A stretch of 64,000 nt of DNA. It comes from Mycolicibacterium litorale (GTDB lineage: Bacteria; Actinomycetota; Actinomycetes; Mycobacteriales; Mycobacteriaceae). Position numbers and translations under genes: made by a program. The notes under the pieces were generated by a model. That model searched no databases. It was not told where the DNA came from and saw nothing but the letters and a program-made list of their open reading frames with translations. The stretch lies in assembly GCA_002007745.1 (NCBI GenBank), contig CP019882.1, positions 5,394,001 to 5,458,000 on the forward strand, written 5' to 3'. Shown here piece by piece: positions 20,220 through 29,703 of this stretch; the stretch's first letter is position 1, and each line of letters begins with the position of its first letter.

Positions 20220-23200
20220 GTGGCGACGCCGGAGATTCCCGCTCAGTACCTGCTGTCCGAGCAGGCCGCGCCGCCGCGCACGCTCATCGACATCCTTTAC
20301 GACACGGCCAACCGCTACCCGGACGCCGCGGCCATCGACGACGGCACGGTGCAGCTCACCTACGCCGAACTGGTGACCGACATCGAGGAGAGCGTCGACT
20401 GGCTGGCGGCGCGCGGCATCGGCCGCGGCGACCGGATCGGGATCCGGATGCCGTCGGGCAGCTACGCCCTGTACGTCGCGATCCTGTCGACGCTGGCCGC
20501 CGGCGCCGCCTACGTCCCAGTCGACGCCGACGACCCCGACGAGCGGGCCGAGCTGGTGTTCGGCGAGGCCGGCGTGGTCGCCGTCATCACCGAGGCCGGC
20601 CTGGCCCGCGGTCCCGGTTCGTCGCGCGGCTGGCGGGCCACCGCCCCTCTGGGCCGCGACGACGCCTGGATCATCTTCACCTCGGGATCGACCGGCACCC
20701 CCAAGGGCGTGGCGGTGACGCATCGCAACGCCGCGGCGTTCGTCGACGCCGAGGCGCGGATGTTCTTGCAGGACAATCCCCTTGGCCCCGGTGACCGGGT
20801 GTTGGCCGGGTTGTCGGTCGCCTTCGACGCGTCGTGCGAGGAGATGTGGCTGGCCTGGCGCTACGGCGCCTGCCTGGTGCCCGCCCCCCGCGCGCTGGTG
20901 CGCAGCGGCATGGACCTCGGCCCGTGGCTGGTGTCCCGCGACATCACCGTGGTGTCGACGGTGCCGACGTTGGCCTCGCTGTGGCCGGCCGAGGCCCTGG
21001 AAGCGGTGCGGCTGCTGATCTTCGGCGGCGAGGCCTGCCCACCGGAACTGGCCGAACGGCTCGCCGTCGAGGGCCGTGAGGTCTGGAACACCTATGGGCC
21101 GACCGAGGCCACGGTGGTGTCCAGCGCCGCCCGGCTCGGCGGCACCGGCGGGCAGGAGCGCAGCGACCCGGGGTTGGGACCGGCACCGGTCAGCATCGGC
21201 CGGCCGTTGCCGGGCTGGGATCTGGCTGTCGTCGACAAGGACGGGTTGCCCGTCGCGCTCGGCGAGATCGGCGAGCTCGTCATCGGCGGGGTCGGGCTGG
21301 CCCGCTATCTCGACCCGGAGAAGGACGCCGAGAAGTACGCGCCGATGCCGTCGCTGGGGTGGGCCAGGGCCTATCGCAGTGGTGACCTGGTGCGGTTAGA
21401 GGCCGACGGACTGTATTTCCAGGGCCGGGCCGACGATCAGGTGAAGGTCGGCGGGCGGCGGATCGAGCTCGGCGAAGTCGACAATGCCCTGGTGCACCTG
21501 CCCGGGGTGAGCGGCGGTGCCGCCGCGGTTCGCCGCACCGCCAGCGGCACCCCGATGCTGGTGGGCTACATCGCGAGTGCGAGCCCCGACTTCGACCTGG
21601 CTGCCGCCCGCGCCCACCTGACCGAGACCCTGCCGGCCGCCCTGGTGCCGCGCCTGGTGCTGCTCGACGAGCTGCCCACCCGGACCTCGGGCAAGGTGGA
21701 CCGCAACGCGCTGCCGTGGCCGCCGCCGGGATACCAGGAATCCGAACCCGACCTCGGCGGCACCATGGGCTGGCTGGCCGGTCTGTGGCGCGATGTCCTC
21801 GGTGCGGTGGTCGACGGGCCGGAGGCCGACTTCTTCGCCCTCGGCGGCGGTTCGCTGTCGGCCGCGCAGCTGGTGGCCGCGCTGCGGGAGCGCTACCCGC
21901 AGCTGACCGTCGCGCAGCTCTACGACCATCCGCGGCTGGGCTCGCTGGCCGAATTCCTCGACGAGTTCGCCCCGCCGGTCGAGGTCACCCCGCGCCACGT
22001 CAAGCCCACGCCGGTGACGACCCAGGCCGCCCAGGTGCTGCTGTCGGTGCCGCTGGCCACGCTGACCGGGTTGCAGTGGGTGACCTGGCTGGCGCTGATC
22101 AACAACGTGGCCGCGGCCGTGCATCCGCTGCCGTGGCTGGCACCGGTGAACTGGTGGCTGGTGGCGGTGGCTTTCCTGCTGTTCATCACCCCGATCGGGC
22201 GGATGGGCATCGCCGTGCTCGGGGCCAGGACTCTGCTGTCCGGGCTGCAGCAGGGCACCTATCGCCGCGGCGGGTCCGAGCATCTGCGGGTGTGGCTGGC
22301 CGAACGCCTGGCCGACGCCAGCGGTGCGGAGAACATGGCGGGTGCGCCGTGGCTGGTGTACTACGCCCGCGCCCTGGGTAACAAGGTCGGCAAAGGCGTG
22401 GATCTGCACTCGGCGCCGCCGGTGACCGGGATGCTGCAACTCGGGCACCGGGTTTCCATCGAGCCGGAGGTCGACCTGACCGGGCATTGGATCGACGGTG
22501 ACCTGTTCCACGTCGGACCGATCACCGTCGGCAACGACGCCACCATCGGGGCCCGCACCACGCTGTTCCCCGGCGCCGTCGTCGGCAAGAACGCCGACGT
22601 CGCCCCCGGCTCGGGTGTGGTGGGCAAGGTCAAGAACGGGCAGTACTGGAAAGGTTCACCGGCGGTGAAATCCGGTAAAGCCCGCCACCCGTGGCCGGAG
22701 TACCGGCCGCCGCGCGCCGCCCAGTGGGTCGCGATCTACGGGGTGACCTCGGTGCTGCTTGGCGCGGTGCCGCTGGTGGCGCTCGGTGTCGGCCTGGCGG
22801 TGCTGGCCTGGCCGGCCAGGCATGCCCCGACGCTGCTGTCGGCCATCGGCGCGGCCGCGCCGTGGATTCCGGTCGCCGCCCTGGTGTCGATGGCGTGCTA
22901 CGCCGTGCTCACGGTGATCACGGTGCGGGCGCTGGCGATCGGGCTGCGCGAGGGATACCACCCGGTGCGCAGCCGCGTCGGCTGGCAGCTGTGGGCCACC
23001 GAGCGGCTGATGGACGCCGCCCGCAACTACCTGTTCCCGATCTACGCCAGCCTGCTCACGCCGTGGTGGTTGCGGCTGCTCGGCGCCAAGATCGGCCGCA
23101 ACACCGAGATCTCCACCGCGCTGCTCACGCCGAAGTTCACCGTCGTCGAAGACGGCGCCTTCCTGGCCGACGACACCATGGTCGCCTCCTACGAGCTCGG

Positions 23201-24158
23201 CGGCGGCTGGATCCACGTGGCCAAGGCCACCGTCGGCAAGCGCGCCTTCCTGGGCAACTCCGGCATCACCCAGCCTGGCCGGCGGGTGCCCGACGACGGC
23301 CTGGTCGCCGTGCTTTCGGCCGCCCCGTACAAGGCCAAGGCCGGATCGTCGTGGCTGGGCAGCCCGCCGATCCGGTTGCGCCGGCACGCCGATCAGGCCG
23401 ACGCCGCGTTGACCTACAGCCCGCCGATGCGGCTGAAGGCGATGCGTGCCACGGTCGAGACCTGCCGGCTGATCCCGGTGATCGTGACCTTCGCGATCGG
23501 TGTCGCCGTGCTGGCCGTGCTCCAGACGCTGGCTGTGGAATTCGGCTACGGCTGGGCGGCGCTGGCCGGCGGCGTGCTGTTGCTGGCGGCCGGCGCGGTG
23601 GCCGGCGGCATCGCCGTCGCCGCCAAATGGCTTGTGGTGGGCCACATCCGGACCGGTGAGCAACCGCTGTGGTCGTCGTTCGTGTGGCGAAACGAAGTCT
23701 CCGACACGTTCGTCGAGACGGTGGCCGCACCATGGTTCGCCCGGGCCGCCAGCGGCACCCCGGTGATGAACCTCTGGCTGCGGGCGCTGGGCGCCAAGAT
23801 CGGCCGCGGAGTGTGGTGCGAGACGTACTGGCTGCCGGAAGCCGACCTGGTGACCCTGGGGCGCGGCAGCACCGTCAACCGCGGCTGCGTGGTGCAGACC
23901 CACCTGTTCCACGACCGGATCATGCGGATGGACACCGTGGTGGTCGACGAGGGCGCCACCCTGGGCCCGCATTGCGTGGCGCTGCCGGCCGCCAAGCTCG
24001 GCGCCGGCGCGACCGTCGGCCCGGCGTCGCTGGTGATGCGCGGCGACGAAGTTCCGCCGTCAACCCGTTGGCAGGGCAATCCGATTGCGCCGTGGGTTGT
24101 TTCACGCAAGAAATCACGTGACGACTCCGGGCGTAAAGCCGAGGACAGCGCCGCGTGA
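20220..24158 (+). CDS. Pls/PosA/Gre-type synthetase: adenylation, carrier and membrane hexapeptide domains
   Basis: A 1312-residue single-module synthetase. Residues about 15-500 are an adenylation domain (IIFTSGSTGTPKGVAVTHRN, NTYGPTEATV, YRSGDLVRL). A carrier domain with the pantetheine serine follows in FFALGGGSLSAAQ near 540. The rest alternates membrane segments with left-handed beta-helix repeats (TVGNDATIGARTTLFPGAVV, a middle repeat block, and GAGATVGPASLVMRG). This is the architecture of epsilon-poly-lysine synthetase-like enzymes, which polymerise an amino acid at the membrane; the product here is unknown. GTG start at 20220. The stop overlaps the M1 peptidase start. A GGQERSDPG insertion is encoded at 21148-21178. 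Confidence 0.88.
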   Translation: MATPEIPAQYLLSEQAAPPRTLIDILYDTANRYPDAAAIDDGTVQLTYAELVTDIEESVDWLAARGIGRGDRIGIRMPSGSYALYVAILSTLAAGAAYVPVDADDPDERAELVFGEAGVVAVITEAGLARGPGSSRGWRATAPLGRDDAWIIFTSGSTGTPKGVAVTHRNAAAFVDAEARMFLQDNPLGPGDRVLAGLSVAFDASCEEMWLAWRYGACLVPAPRALVRSGMDLGPWLVSRDITVVSTVPTLASLWPAEALEAVRLLIFGGEACPPELAERLAVEGREVWNTYGPTEATVVSSAARLGGTGGQERSDPGLGPAPVSIGRPLPGWDLAVVDKDGLPVALGEIGELVIGGVGLARYLDPEKDAEKYAPMPSLGWARAYRSGDLVRLEADGLYFQGRADDQVKVGGRRIELGEVDNALVHLPGVSGGAAAVRRTASGTPMLVGYIASASPDFDLAAARAHLTETLPAALVPRLVLLDELPTRTSGKVDRNALPWPPPGYQESEPDLGGTMGWLAGLWRDVLGAVVDGPEADFFALGGGSLSAAQLVAALRERYPQLTVAQLYDHPRLGSLAEFLDEFAPPVEVTPRHVKPTPVTTQAAQVLLSVPLATLTGLQWVTWLALINNVAAAVHPLPWLAPVNWWLVAVAFLLFITPIGRMGIAVLGARTLLSGLQQGTYRRGGSEHLRVWLAERLADASGAENMAGAPWLVYYARALGNKVGKGVDLHSAPPVTGMLQLGHRVSIEPEVDLTGHWIDGDLFHVGPITVGNDATIGARTTLFPGAVVGKNADVAPGSGVVGKVKNGQYWKGSPAVKSGKARHPWPEYRPPRAAQWVAIYGVTSVLLGAVPLVALGVGLAVLAWPARHAPTLLSAIGAAAPWIPVAALVSMACYAVLTVITVRALAIGLREGYHPVRSRVGWQLWATERLMDAARNYLFPIYASLLTPWWLRLLGAKIGRNTEISTALLTPKFTVVEDGAFLADDTMVASYELGGGWIHVAKATVGKRAFLGNSGITQPGRRVPDDGLVAVLSAAPYKAKAGSSWLGSPPIRLRRHADQADAALTYSPPMRLKAMRATVETCRLIPVIVTFAIGVAVLAVLQTLAVEFGYGWAALAGGVLLLAAGAVAGGIAVAAKWLVVGHIRTGEQPLWSSFVWRNEVSDTFVETVAAPWFARAASGTPVMNLWLRALGAKIGRGVWCETYWLPEADLVTLGRGSTVNRGCVVQTHLFHDRIMRMDTVVVDEGATLGPHCVALPAAKLGAGATVGPASLVMRGDEVPPSTRWQGNPIAPWVVSRKKSRDDSGRKAEDSAA
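21148..21178. repeat. Single copy of the GGQERSDPG-encoding element
   Basis: CGGGCAGGAGCGCAGCGACC followed by CGGGG is the reverse complement of the unit repeated at 12549-12618. Here it encodes TGGQERSDPG within the adenylation domain, between the TEATV core motif and the next conserved strand, a place where relatives vary in length. Confidence 0.65.
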
Positions 24159-25492
24159 AACGCCCCGCCAAAAAGGCCGCCAAGAAGGGCGCCGCTCCGG
24201 TCATCGACCCGTACCTGCCCCGCAACGGCAACTTCGGTTACCGGGTGTCGCGCTACGAGCTGGACCTCGAGTACAAGGTGGCGATCAACCGGCTGGCCGG
24301 TACGGCCACCATCACCGCGGTCACCCTGGCCTCGCTGCAGAACTTCACCCTCGACCTCTCCGACGCGTTGTCGGTGACCAAGGTCGCCGTGAACGGCCGC
24401 CGCCCCTCGCACTTCGGCACATCCGGCGGCAAGCTGCACATCACCCTGCCCGCACCGCTGCCGGCCGGCGCGGCGATGTCGATCAGCGTGCGTTACGGCG
24501 GATCTCCCAGGCCGATCCGAAGCCTTTGGGGCGAGGTCGGTTTCGAGGAGTTGTCCAACGGGGTGCTGGTCGCCGGTCAACCCAACGGGGCGGCGTCGTG
24601 GTTCCCCTGCGACGACCATCCCAGCTCGAAGGCCAGCTACCGCATCCAGATCAGCACCGACAGCCCGTATCGCGCCCTGGCCAACGGTGAACTGGTGTCG
24701 CGGCGGGTTCGTGCCGCCCACACGGTGTGGACCTATGAGCAACCCGAGCCGACGTCGACGTACCTGATCACCCTGCAGATCGGCATGTACGGCACCACCA
24801 AGCTGCCCAAGGCTCCGGTGCCGATGCAGGCGGTGCTGCCGGATCGGTTGCGCGCCAACTTCGATCACGACTTCAGCCGCCAGCCGCAGATGATGAAGTT
24901 GTTCGTCAAGTTGTTCGGGCCCTACCCGCTGTCCAACGGCTACACCGTGGTCGTCACCGACGACGACCTGGAAATACCGCTGGAGGCGCAAGGCATTTCG
25001 ATATTCGGCGCCAATCACTGCGATGGCCGGCGGGGTTCGGAACGGCTCATCGCCCATGAGCTGGCCCACCAGTGGTTCGGCAACAGCGTGACGGTGCGGC
25101 GCTGGCGTGACATCTGGTTGCACGAGGGATTCGCCTGCTACGCCGAATGGCTGTGGTCGGAGCAAGCCGGCGGGCAGACCGCTGAGCAATGGGCGCTGCA
25201 CTACCACTCCAAACTGGTCAGCTCCCCGCAGAACCTGCTGTTGGCCGACCCCGGTCCGCGGGACATGTTCGACGACCGGGTCTACAAACGCGGGGCGCTC
25301 ACCCTGCACGCGCTGCGCCACACCATCGGCGACGAGAAGTTCTTTGCGCTGCTGCGTGATTGGACCACCCGCTACCGGCACAGCACGGTGGTGACCGACG
25401 ACTTCACCGGGCTTGCCGCCAACTACGCCGAGGTATCGCTGCGTCCGCTGTGGAAGGCGTGGTTGTTCTCGACCGAAGTGCCGCCGCTGTGA
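24155..25492 (+). CDS. M1-family metallopeptidase
   Basis: Gluzincin peptidase of 445 residues, shorter than full aminopeptidase N because it lacks the C-terminal helical domain. The zinc site is HELAHQWFGNS with the third ligand in WLHEGFACY. The substrate-recognition motif that is usually GAMEN reads IPLEA (keeping the Glu), so exopeptidase specificity may differ. A lysine-rich start (MKRPAKKAAKKG) precedes the beta-sandwich domain, and there is no signal peptide. The GTG overlaps the stop of the synthetase by four bases, a strong sign that the two act together. Confidence 0.9.
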   Translation: MKRPAKKAAKKGAAPVIDPYLPRNGNFGYRVSRYELDLEYKVAINRLAGTATITAVTLASLQNFTLDLSDALSVTKVAVNGRRPSHFGTSGGKLHITLPAPLPAGAAMSISVRYGGSPRPIRSLWGEVGFEELSNGVLVAGQPNGAASWFPCDDHPSSKASYRIQISTDSPYRALANGELVSRRVRAAHTVWTYEQPEPTSTYLITLQIGMYGTTKLPKAPVPMQAVLPDRLRANFDHDFSRQPQMMKLFVKLFGPYPLSNGYTVVVTDDDLEIPLEAQGISIFGANHCDGRRGSERLIAHELAHQWFGNSVTVRRWRDIWLHEGFACYAEWLWSEQAGGQTAEQWALHYHSKLVSSPQNLLLADPGPRDMFDDRVYKRGALTLHALRHTIGDEKFFALLRDWTTRYRHSTVVTDDFTGLAANYAEVSLRPLWKAWLFSTEVPPL

Positions 25493-26772
25493 CCGATGCG
25501 GGTGCCTCGTTCGACGCGTTGAGCGCCACCGGCGCCCAGCAGCTCGGCGGTACGGGGGCGATCACCCGCAGCAGCGTGGCCCGGGTCGGCGCGGCCACGG
25601 CGATCTCGGCGGTGTGCGGCTACGCGGTGCTCTACCTCGCGGCGCGCGCCCTCGACCCTTCCGGATTCTCGGTGTTCGGGGTGTTCTGGGGTGCGTTCGG
25701 CCTGGTCGGTGGCGCCGCGTACGGGCTGCTGCAGGAGGCCACCCGGGAGGTGCGCGCGTCGGGCTACGTGGAGATCGCCGACGGTCCGCGCACCCACCCG
25801 CTGCGGGTGGCCACCGGCGTCGGAGTGGCGGCGGCGGTGGTGATGGCGGGCAGCTCGCCGCTGTGGGCACCGCACGTCTTCACCGACTCCCGGACCCTGT
25901 CGGTGCTGCTGCTCAGCGTGGGCCTGGCCGGGTTCTGCATCCACGCCACCCTGCTGGGTCTGCTCGCCGGGACCGGCCGGTGGGGTCAGTACGGCGCGTT
26001 GATGGTGACCGACGCCGTCATGCGGGTGGCCGTCGCCGCGGCCGCGTTCGCGGTCGGCTGGGGACTCGACGGGTTCCTGTGGGCGACAGTCGCCGGTGCG
26101 GTGGGTTGGCTTGGGCTGCTGGCGGTTTCCCCCGCCGCCCGGTTCGCCGCCGGGTTGCGCACACCCGGCGACACCCGGACGTTCCTGCGCGGGGCGGGGC
26201 ACTCTATCGCCGCCGCCGGCGCCAGCGCGGTTCTGGTGATGGGCTTCCCGGTGTTGTTGAAAGCGACGTCGGGCGAACTCGGCGCGGCGGGCGGCGTGGT
26301 GATCCTGGCGGTGACTCTGACCCGCGCGCCGCTGCTGGTGCCGCTGACCGCTATGCAGGGCAATCTGATCGCCCACTTCGTCGACCACCGCGGCCACCGG
26401 CTCAAGGCGCTGATCGCTCCGGCGACCGTGGTGGTCGCGCTCGGCGCCGTCGGTGTGCTGGCCGCCGGCCTGGTGGGCCCCTGGCTGATCCGGGTGGCGT
26501 TCAGCGACGAATACGCGCCGAGCGGTGCGCTGCTGGCCTGGCTGACGGCGGGCGCGGTGGCGATCGCGCTGCTGACGCTGACCGGCGCTGCGACGGTGGC
26601 CGCCGCCCTGCACCGGGCGTACTCGATCGGCTGGGTGGGGGCGACGGTGGCCTCGGCCGCCCTGCTGAGCCTGCCGCTGGACCTGACCGACCGAACCGTG
26701 GTGGCACTGCTGTGCGGACCCCTGGTGGGCATCGCCGTGCACCTGGTCGCGCTGGGCCGCGCCGCGCGCTGA
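25489..26772 (+). CDS. Polytopic membrane protein, Rv3630-like, flippase-like
   Basis: A 427-residue protein with about 12 membrane segments after a cytosolic lead of some 30 residues, for example ISAVCGYAVLYLAARALDPS and LRVATGVGVAAAVVMAGSSP. The size and spacing recall polysaccharide-export (MATE/Wzx) proteins. It is the counterpart of M. tuberculosis Rv3630, which precedes ppgS in the same way, so a role in moving a lipid-linked sugar is reasonable inference. The GTG at 25489 overlaps the peptidase stop by four bases; the longer frame to 25360 is not needed. Confidence 0.8.
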   Translation: MTDAGASFDALSATGAQQLGGTGAITRSSVARVGAATAISAVCGYAVLYLAARALDPSGFSVFGVFWGAFGLVGGAAYGLLQEATREVRASGYVEIADGPRTHPLRVATGVGVAAAVVMAGSSPLWAPHVFTDSRTLSVLLLSVGLAGFCIHATLLGLLAGTGRWGQYGALMVTDAVMRVAVAAAAFAVGWGLDGFLWATVAGAVGWLGLLAVSPAARFAAGLRTPGDTRTFLRGAGHSIAAAGASAVLVMGFPVLLKATSGELGAAGGVVILAVTLTRAPLLVPLTAMQGNLIAHFVDHRGHRLKALIAPATVVVALGAVGVLAAGLVGPWLIRVAFSDEYAPSGALLAWLTAGAVAIALLTLTGAATVAAALHRAYSIGWVGATVASAALLSLPLDLTDRTVVALLCGPLVGIAVHLVALGRAAR

Positions 26773-26788
26773 ACCGCCCGGGATCAGC

Positions 26789-27499
26789 GTGTACGTTGTG
26801 GACATCGACACGCCCTACCCCGGCGCCTGGATCATCGTTCCGGCGTTCAACGAAGCGAAGGTCATCGGCGACGTCATCGCCGACCTGCGCCAAACCTTCG
26901 TCCACGTGGTCTGCGTCGACGACGGCAGCCGCGACGACACCGCCGACATCGCGCTGCGCGCCGGCGCCCACGTGGTGCGGCATCCGGTGAATCTCGGCCA
27001 GGGCGCCGCCATCCAGACCGGCGTCGAATACGCCCGCAGTCAGCCGGGAGCCACGGTGTTCGTCACCTTCGACGCCGACGGCCAGCACCGGGTCAAAGAC
27101 GTCGTCGCGATGATCGAGCGGCTGTCCCGGGGCGACGTCGACGTCGTGATCGGCACCCGGTTCGCCGGCTCGACGGTGAGCCACACACCCATCCTCAAGC
27201 GGTTCATCCTGCGCGCCGCGGCGTGGCTGAGTCCGAGCAGCCGCCGACTGCACCTCACCGACGCCCACAACGGTCTTCGGGTGTTCGACCGGACCGTGGC
27301 CGACAACCTGAACCTGTCCATGAGTGGCATGAGCCACGCCAGTGAGTTCGTCAAACTCATCGACGAGAACGGCTGGCGGGTCACCGAGGAACCGGTCGAG
27401 ATCCTGTACACCGACTACTCGATGTCCAAGGGCCAACCACTGGTCAACGGGGTGAACATCGTCTTCGACGGGTTCCTGCGCGGAAGGATGCGCCGATGA
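26789..27499 (+). CDS. ppgS: Polyprenyl-phosphate glycosyltransferase, GT2 (PpgS-like)
   Basis: Family 2 glycosyltransferase of 236 residues. It shows WIIVPAFNEAKVIGDVI, VVCVDDGSRDDT, the DXD-type metal site TFDADGQH, and GTRFAGS. In M. tuberculosis the counterpart Rv3631 (PpgS) makes polyprenyl-phospho-N-acetylgalactosamine for the galactosamine on arabinogalactan, and works with the membrane protein Rv3632. The next gene here is that partner, overlapping by four bases. The GTG at 26789 is the start. The enzyme lacks membrane segments and probably depends on its partner to sit at the membrane. Confidence 0.88.
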   Translation: MYVVDIDTPYPGAWIIVPAFNEAKVIGDVIADLRQTFVHVVCVDDGSRDDTADIALRAGAHVVRHPVNLGQGAAIQTGVEYARSQPGATVFVTFDADGQHRVKDVVAMIERLSRGDVDVVIGTRFAGSTVSHTPILKRFILRAAAWLSPSSRRLHLTDAHNGLRVFDRTVADNLNLSMSGMSHASEFVKLIDENGWRVTEEPVEILYTDYSMSKGQPLVNGVNIVFDGFLRGRMRR

Positions 27500-27834
27500 A
27501 CTGGATCCAGGTGTTGCTGATCGCGGCGGTGATCGCGCTGCTGGTGTACCTGCTGCGCGCACGGACCAACGCCAAGGCGAAGGCGTGGGTCAAGGTCGGC
27601 TATGTGCTGTTCGTCATCGCCGCCGTCTATGCCATCCTGCGGCCCGACGACACCACGGTGCTGGCCAACTGGCTCGGGGTGCGGCGCGGCGCCGACCTGA
27701 TCACCTACGCACTGATCATCGCGTTCGTGTTCACCACGTTGAGCACCTACCTGCGGTTCAAGGAACTGGAACTGAAATACGCGCGCCTGGCCCGGGCGAT
27801 CGCACTGGAAGGCGCACGCGTCCCGGAGCACTGA
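27496..27834 (+). CDS. Small membrane partner of PpgS (DUF2304, Rv3632-like)
   Basis: A 112-residue protein with three membrane segments (WIQVLLIAAVIALLVYLL, VGYVLFVIAAVYAIL, DLITYALIIAFVFTTLS) and a basic C-terminal helix (LRFKELELKYARLARAIA). DUF2304 proteins are regularly paired with GT2 enzymes. In M. tuberculosis Rv3632 raises the activity of PpgS. The ATG overlaps the ppgS stop, giving translational coupling and fixed stoichiometry. Confidence 0.88.
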   Translation: MNWIQVLLIAAVIALLVYLLRARTNAKAKAWVKVGYVLFVIAAVYAILRPDDTTVLANWLGVRRGADLITYALIIAFVFTTLSTYLRFKELELKYARLARAIALEGARVPEH

Positions 27835-27877
27835 GCCGACGGGATTCGGGACGGTCGCGGGCCGTACCATCGACGCG

Positions 27878-29686
27878 ATGGCAGTTCCGACCCGAGTGGC
27901 GCGCATGCCACCGGTGGCGGTAGCTGCCGTTGTGCTCATCGCGATTCAGCTGGTGGTGCGCGCGGTCCTGGCGTTCGGCGGCTACTTCTACTGGGACGAT
28001 CTGATCCTCGTCGGTCGCGCCGGCACCCAGAGCCTGCTGTCGCCGTCGTATCTGTTCGACGATCACGACGGCCACGTCATGCCCGGCGCGTTCCTGGTGG
28101 CTGGTGTGATCACCCGGTTGGCTCCGCTGGTGTGGACCTGGCCGGCGGTCAGCCTGGTGGTCCTGCAACTGCTGGTGTCGCTGTCGCTGCTGCGGGCGCT
28201 GCACGTGATCCTGGGCTGGCGCCCGGTGCTGCTGATCCCGCTGTGCTTCGCGCTGTTCACCCCGCTGGCGGTGCCCGGGTTCGCGTGGTGGGCGGCCGCG
28301 CTGAACTCGCTGCCGATGCTGGCCGCACTGGCTTGGGTGTGTGCCGATGCGATCCTGTTGACGCGCACCGGGAATCGGCGGTATGCGGTCACCGCGATCG
28401 TGGTCTATCTGGGCGGATTGCTGTTCTTCGAGAAGGCCGCCGTCATCCCGTTCGTCGCGTTCGCGGTGGCAGTCCTGATCCGGCATGTCCGGGGCGAGAC
28501 GGCCGCGGTGCGCACGGTGTGGCGGGACGGTGCCCGGCTATGGGTGCCCGCCCTCGCTGTGACGGCGGCCTGGGTCGGGGTGTATCTGGCCGTCGTGGAC
28601 CAGCAGCGGTGGAGCTCGGACCTGGGCATGACATGGGATCTGTTGCGCCGCTCGTTCACCCACGGCATCGTGCCCGGTCTGGCGGGCGGTCCGTGGCAGT
28701 GGCAGCGTTGGGCGCCGGCCTCGCCGTGGGGGGTGCCGCCGCCGGTGGTGATGGTGCTGGGCTGGCTGGTGCTGGCGGTGGCCGTGCTGGTCTCGCTGCT
28801 GCGCAAACAGCGCATCGGCGCGGTGTGGCTGGTGGCGGCGGGTTACGCGGTGGCCTGTCAGATCCCGATCTACCTGATGCGGTCGTCGAAGTTCACCGCC
28901 CTGGAGCTGGCTCAGACGCTGCGGTACTTCCCCGATCTGGTGGTCGTGCTGGCGCTGCTGGCCGCGGTGGCGTTCGGTGCGCCCAACCGCAGCACCGCGC
29001 GGTGGTTGGACGCGTCGGCGGCCCGGACCGCCGCGGTGGCCGGGTTGGCCGTCGCATTCATGGCGAGCAGCCTCTACTCGACAGCGACGTTCCTGACCAG
29101 CTGGAAGGACAATCCGGCACAGCCCTACCTGCAGAACGCGATTCGCGGGCTGGCGCAGGCCCGGGCGTCGTCCTCGGCACCGCTGCTGGACCAGGAGGTC
29201 GACCCGCTGGTGCTGCAACGGGTCGCCTACCCGGAGAACCTGGCCAGCCACATGTTCGCGCTCATTCGCGATCGGCCCGAATTCGGCGGCTCCACAACAC
29301 ATCTGCGGATGCTCGACACCAGCGGCCGGCTGGTCGAGGCCAACGTGACCTGGATCCGCACCATCGTGGTGGGGCCGGTGGCCGGCTGCGGCTACTTCGT
29401 CCAATCTGATGGCCAGCCCGATACGCCGGTGCGGATGCCGCTGGATGGGCCGCTGCTGCCGGCCGAGTGGACTGCCGAGATCAACTACCTGGCCAACAGT
29501 GACGGGGCGATGCTGATGTCGCTGAGCGAGGGCCCGGAGACCAAGGTGACGGTCCACCCCGGTTTGAACCGCGTCTACGTCCGGCTGTCCGGCGCCGGCG
29601 ATGCGATCACGGTACGGGCGACCACCGCGGCGCTGTCCCTGTGCGTGGCGTCGGGACCGGTCGGATATCTCGCGCCGCGGCAGTGA
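27878..29686 (+). CDS. Large integral membrane protein, GT-C-like
   Basis: A 602-residue protein with about 11 membrane segments over residues 10-400 and an extracytoplasmic C-terminal domain. Its first loop contains GGYFYWDDLILVGRAG, an acidic pair after the first membrane helix as in GT-C lipid-linked glycosyltransferases. I infer a sugar transfer or envelope role from this and from its place right after the ppgS pair, but have no family name. ATG at 27878. It is the last host gene before the prophage junction; its stop is 15 bases before the tRNA remnant. Confidence 0.75.
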   Translation: MAVPTRVARMPPVAVAAVVLIAIQLVVRAVLAFGGYFYWDDLILVGRAGTQSLLSPSYLFDDHDGHVMPGAFLVAGVITRLAPLVWTWPAVSLVVLQLLVSLSLLRALHVILGWRPVLLIPLCFALFTPLAVPGFAWWAAALNSLPMLAALAWVCADAILLTRTGNRRYAVTAIVVYLGGLLFFEKAAVIPFVAFAVAVLIRHVRGETAAVRTVWRDGARLWVPALAVTAAWVGVYLAVVDQQRWSSDLGMTWDLLRRSFTHGIVPGLAGGPWQWQRWAPASPWGVPPPVVMVLGWLVLAVAVLVSLLRKQRIGAVWLVAAGYAVACQIPIYLMRSSKFTALELAQTLRYFPDLVVVLALLAAVAFGAPNRSTARWLDASAARTAAVAGLAVAFMASSLYSTATFLTSWKDNPAQPYLQNAIRGLAQARASSSAPLLDQEVDPLVLQRVAYPENLASHMFALIRDRPEFGGSTTHLRMLDTSGRLVEANVTWIRTIVVGPVAGCGYFVQSDGQPDTPVRMPLDGPLLPAEWTAEINYLANSDGAMLMSLSEGPETKVTVHPGLNRVYVRLSGAGDAITVRATTAALSLCVASGPVGYLAPRQ

Positions 29687-29703
29687 CGCCGCGGCGGACA
29701 ACA

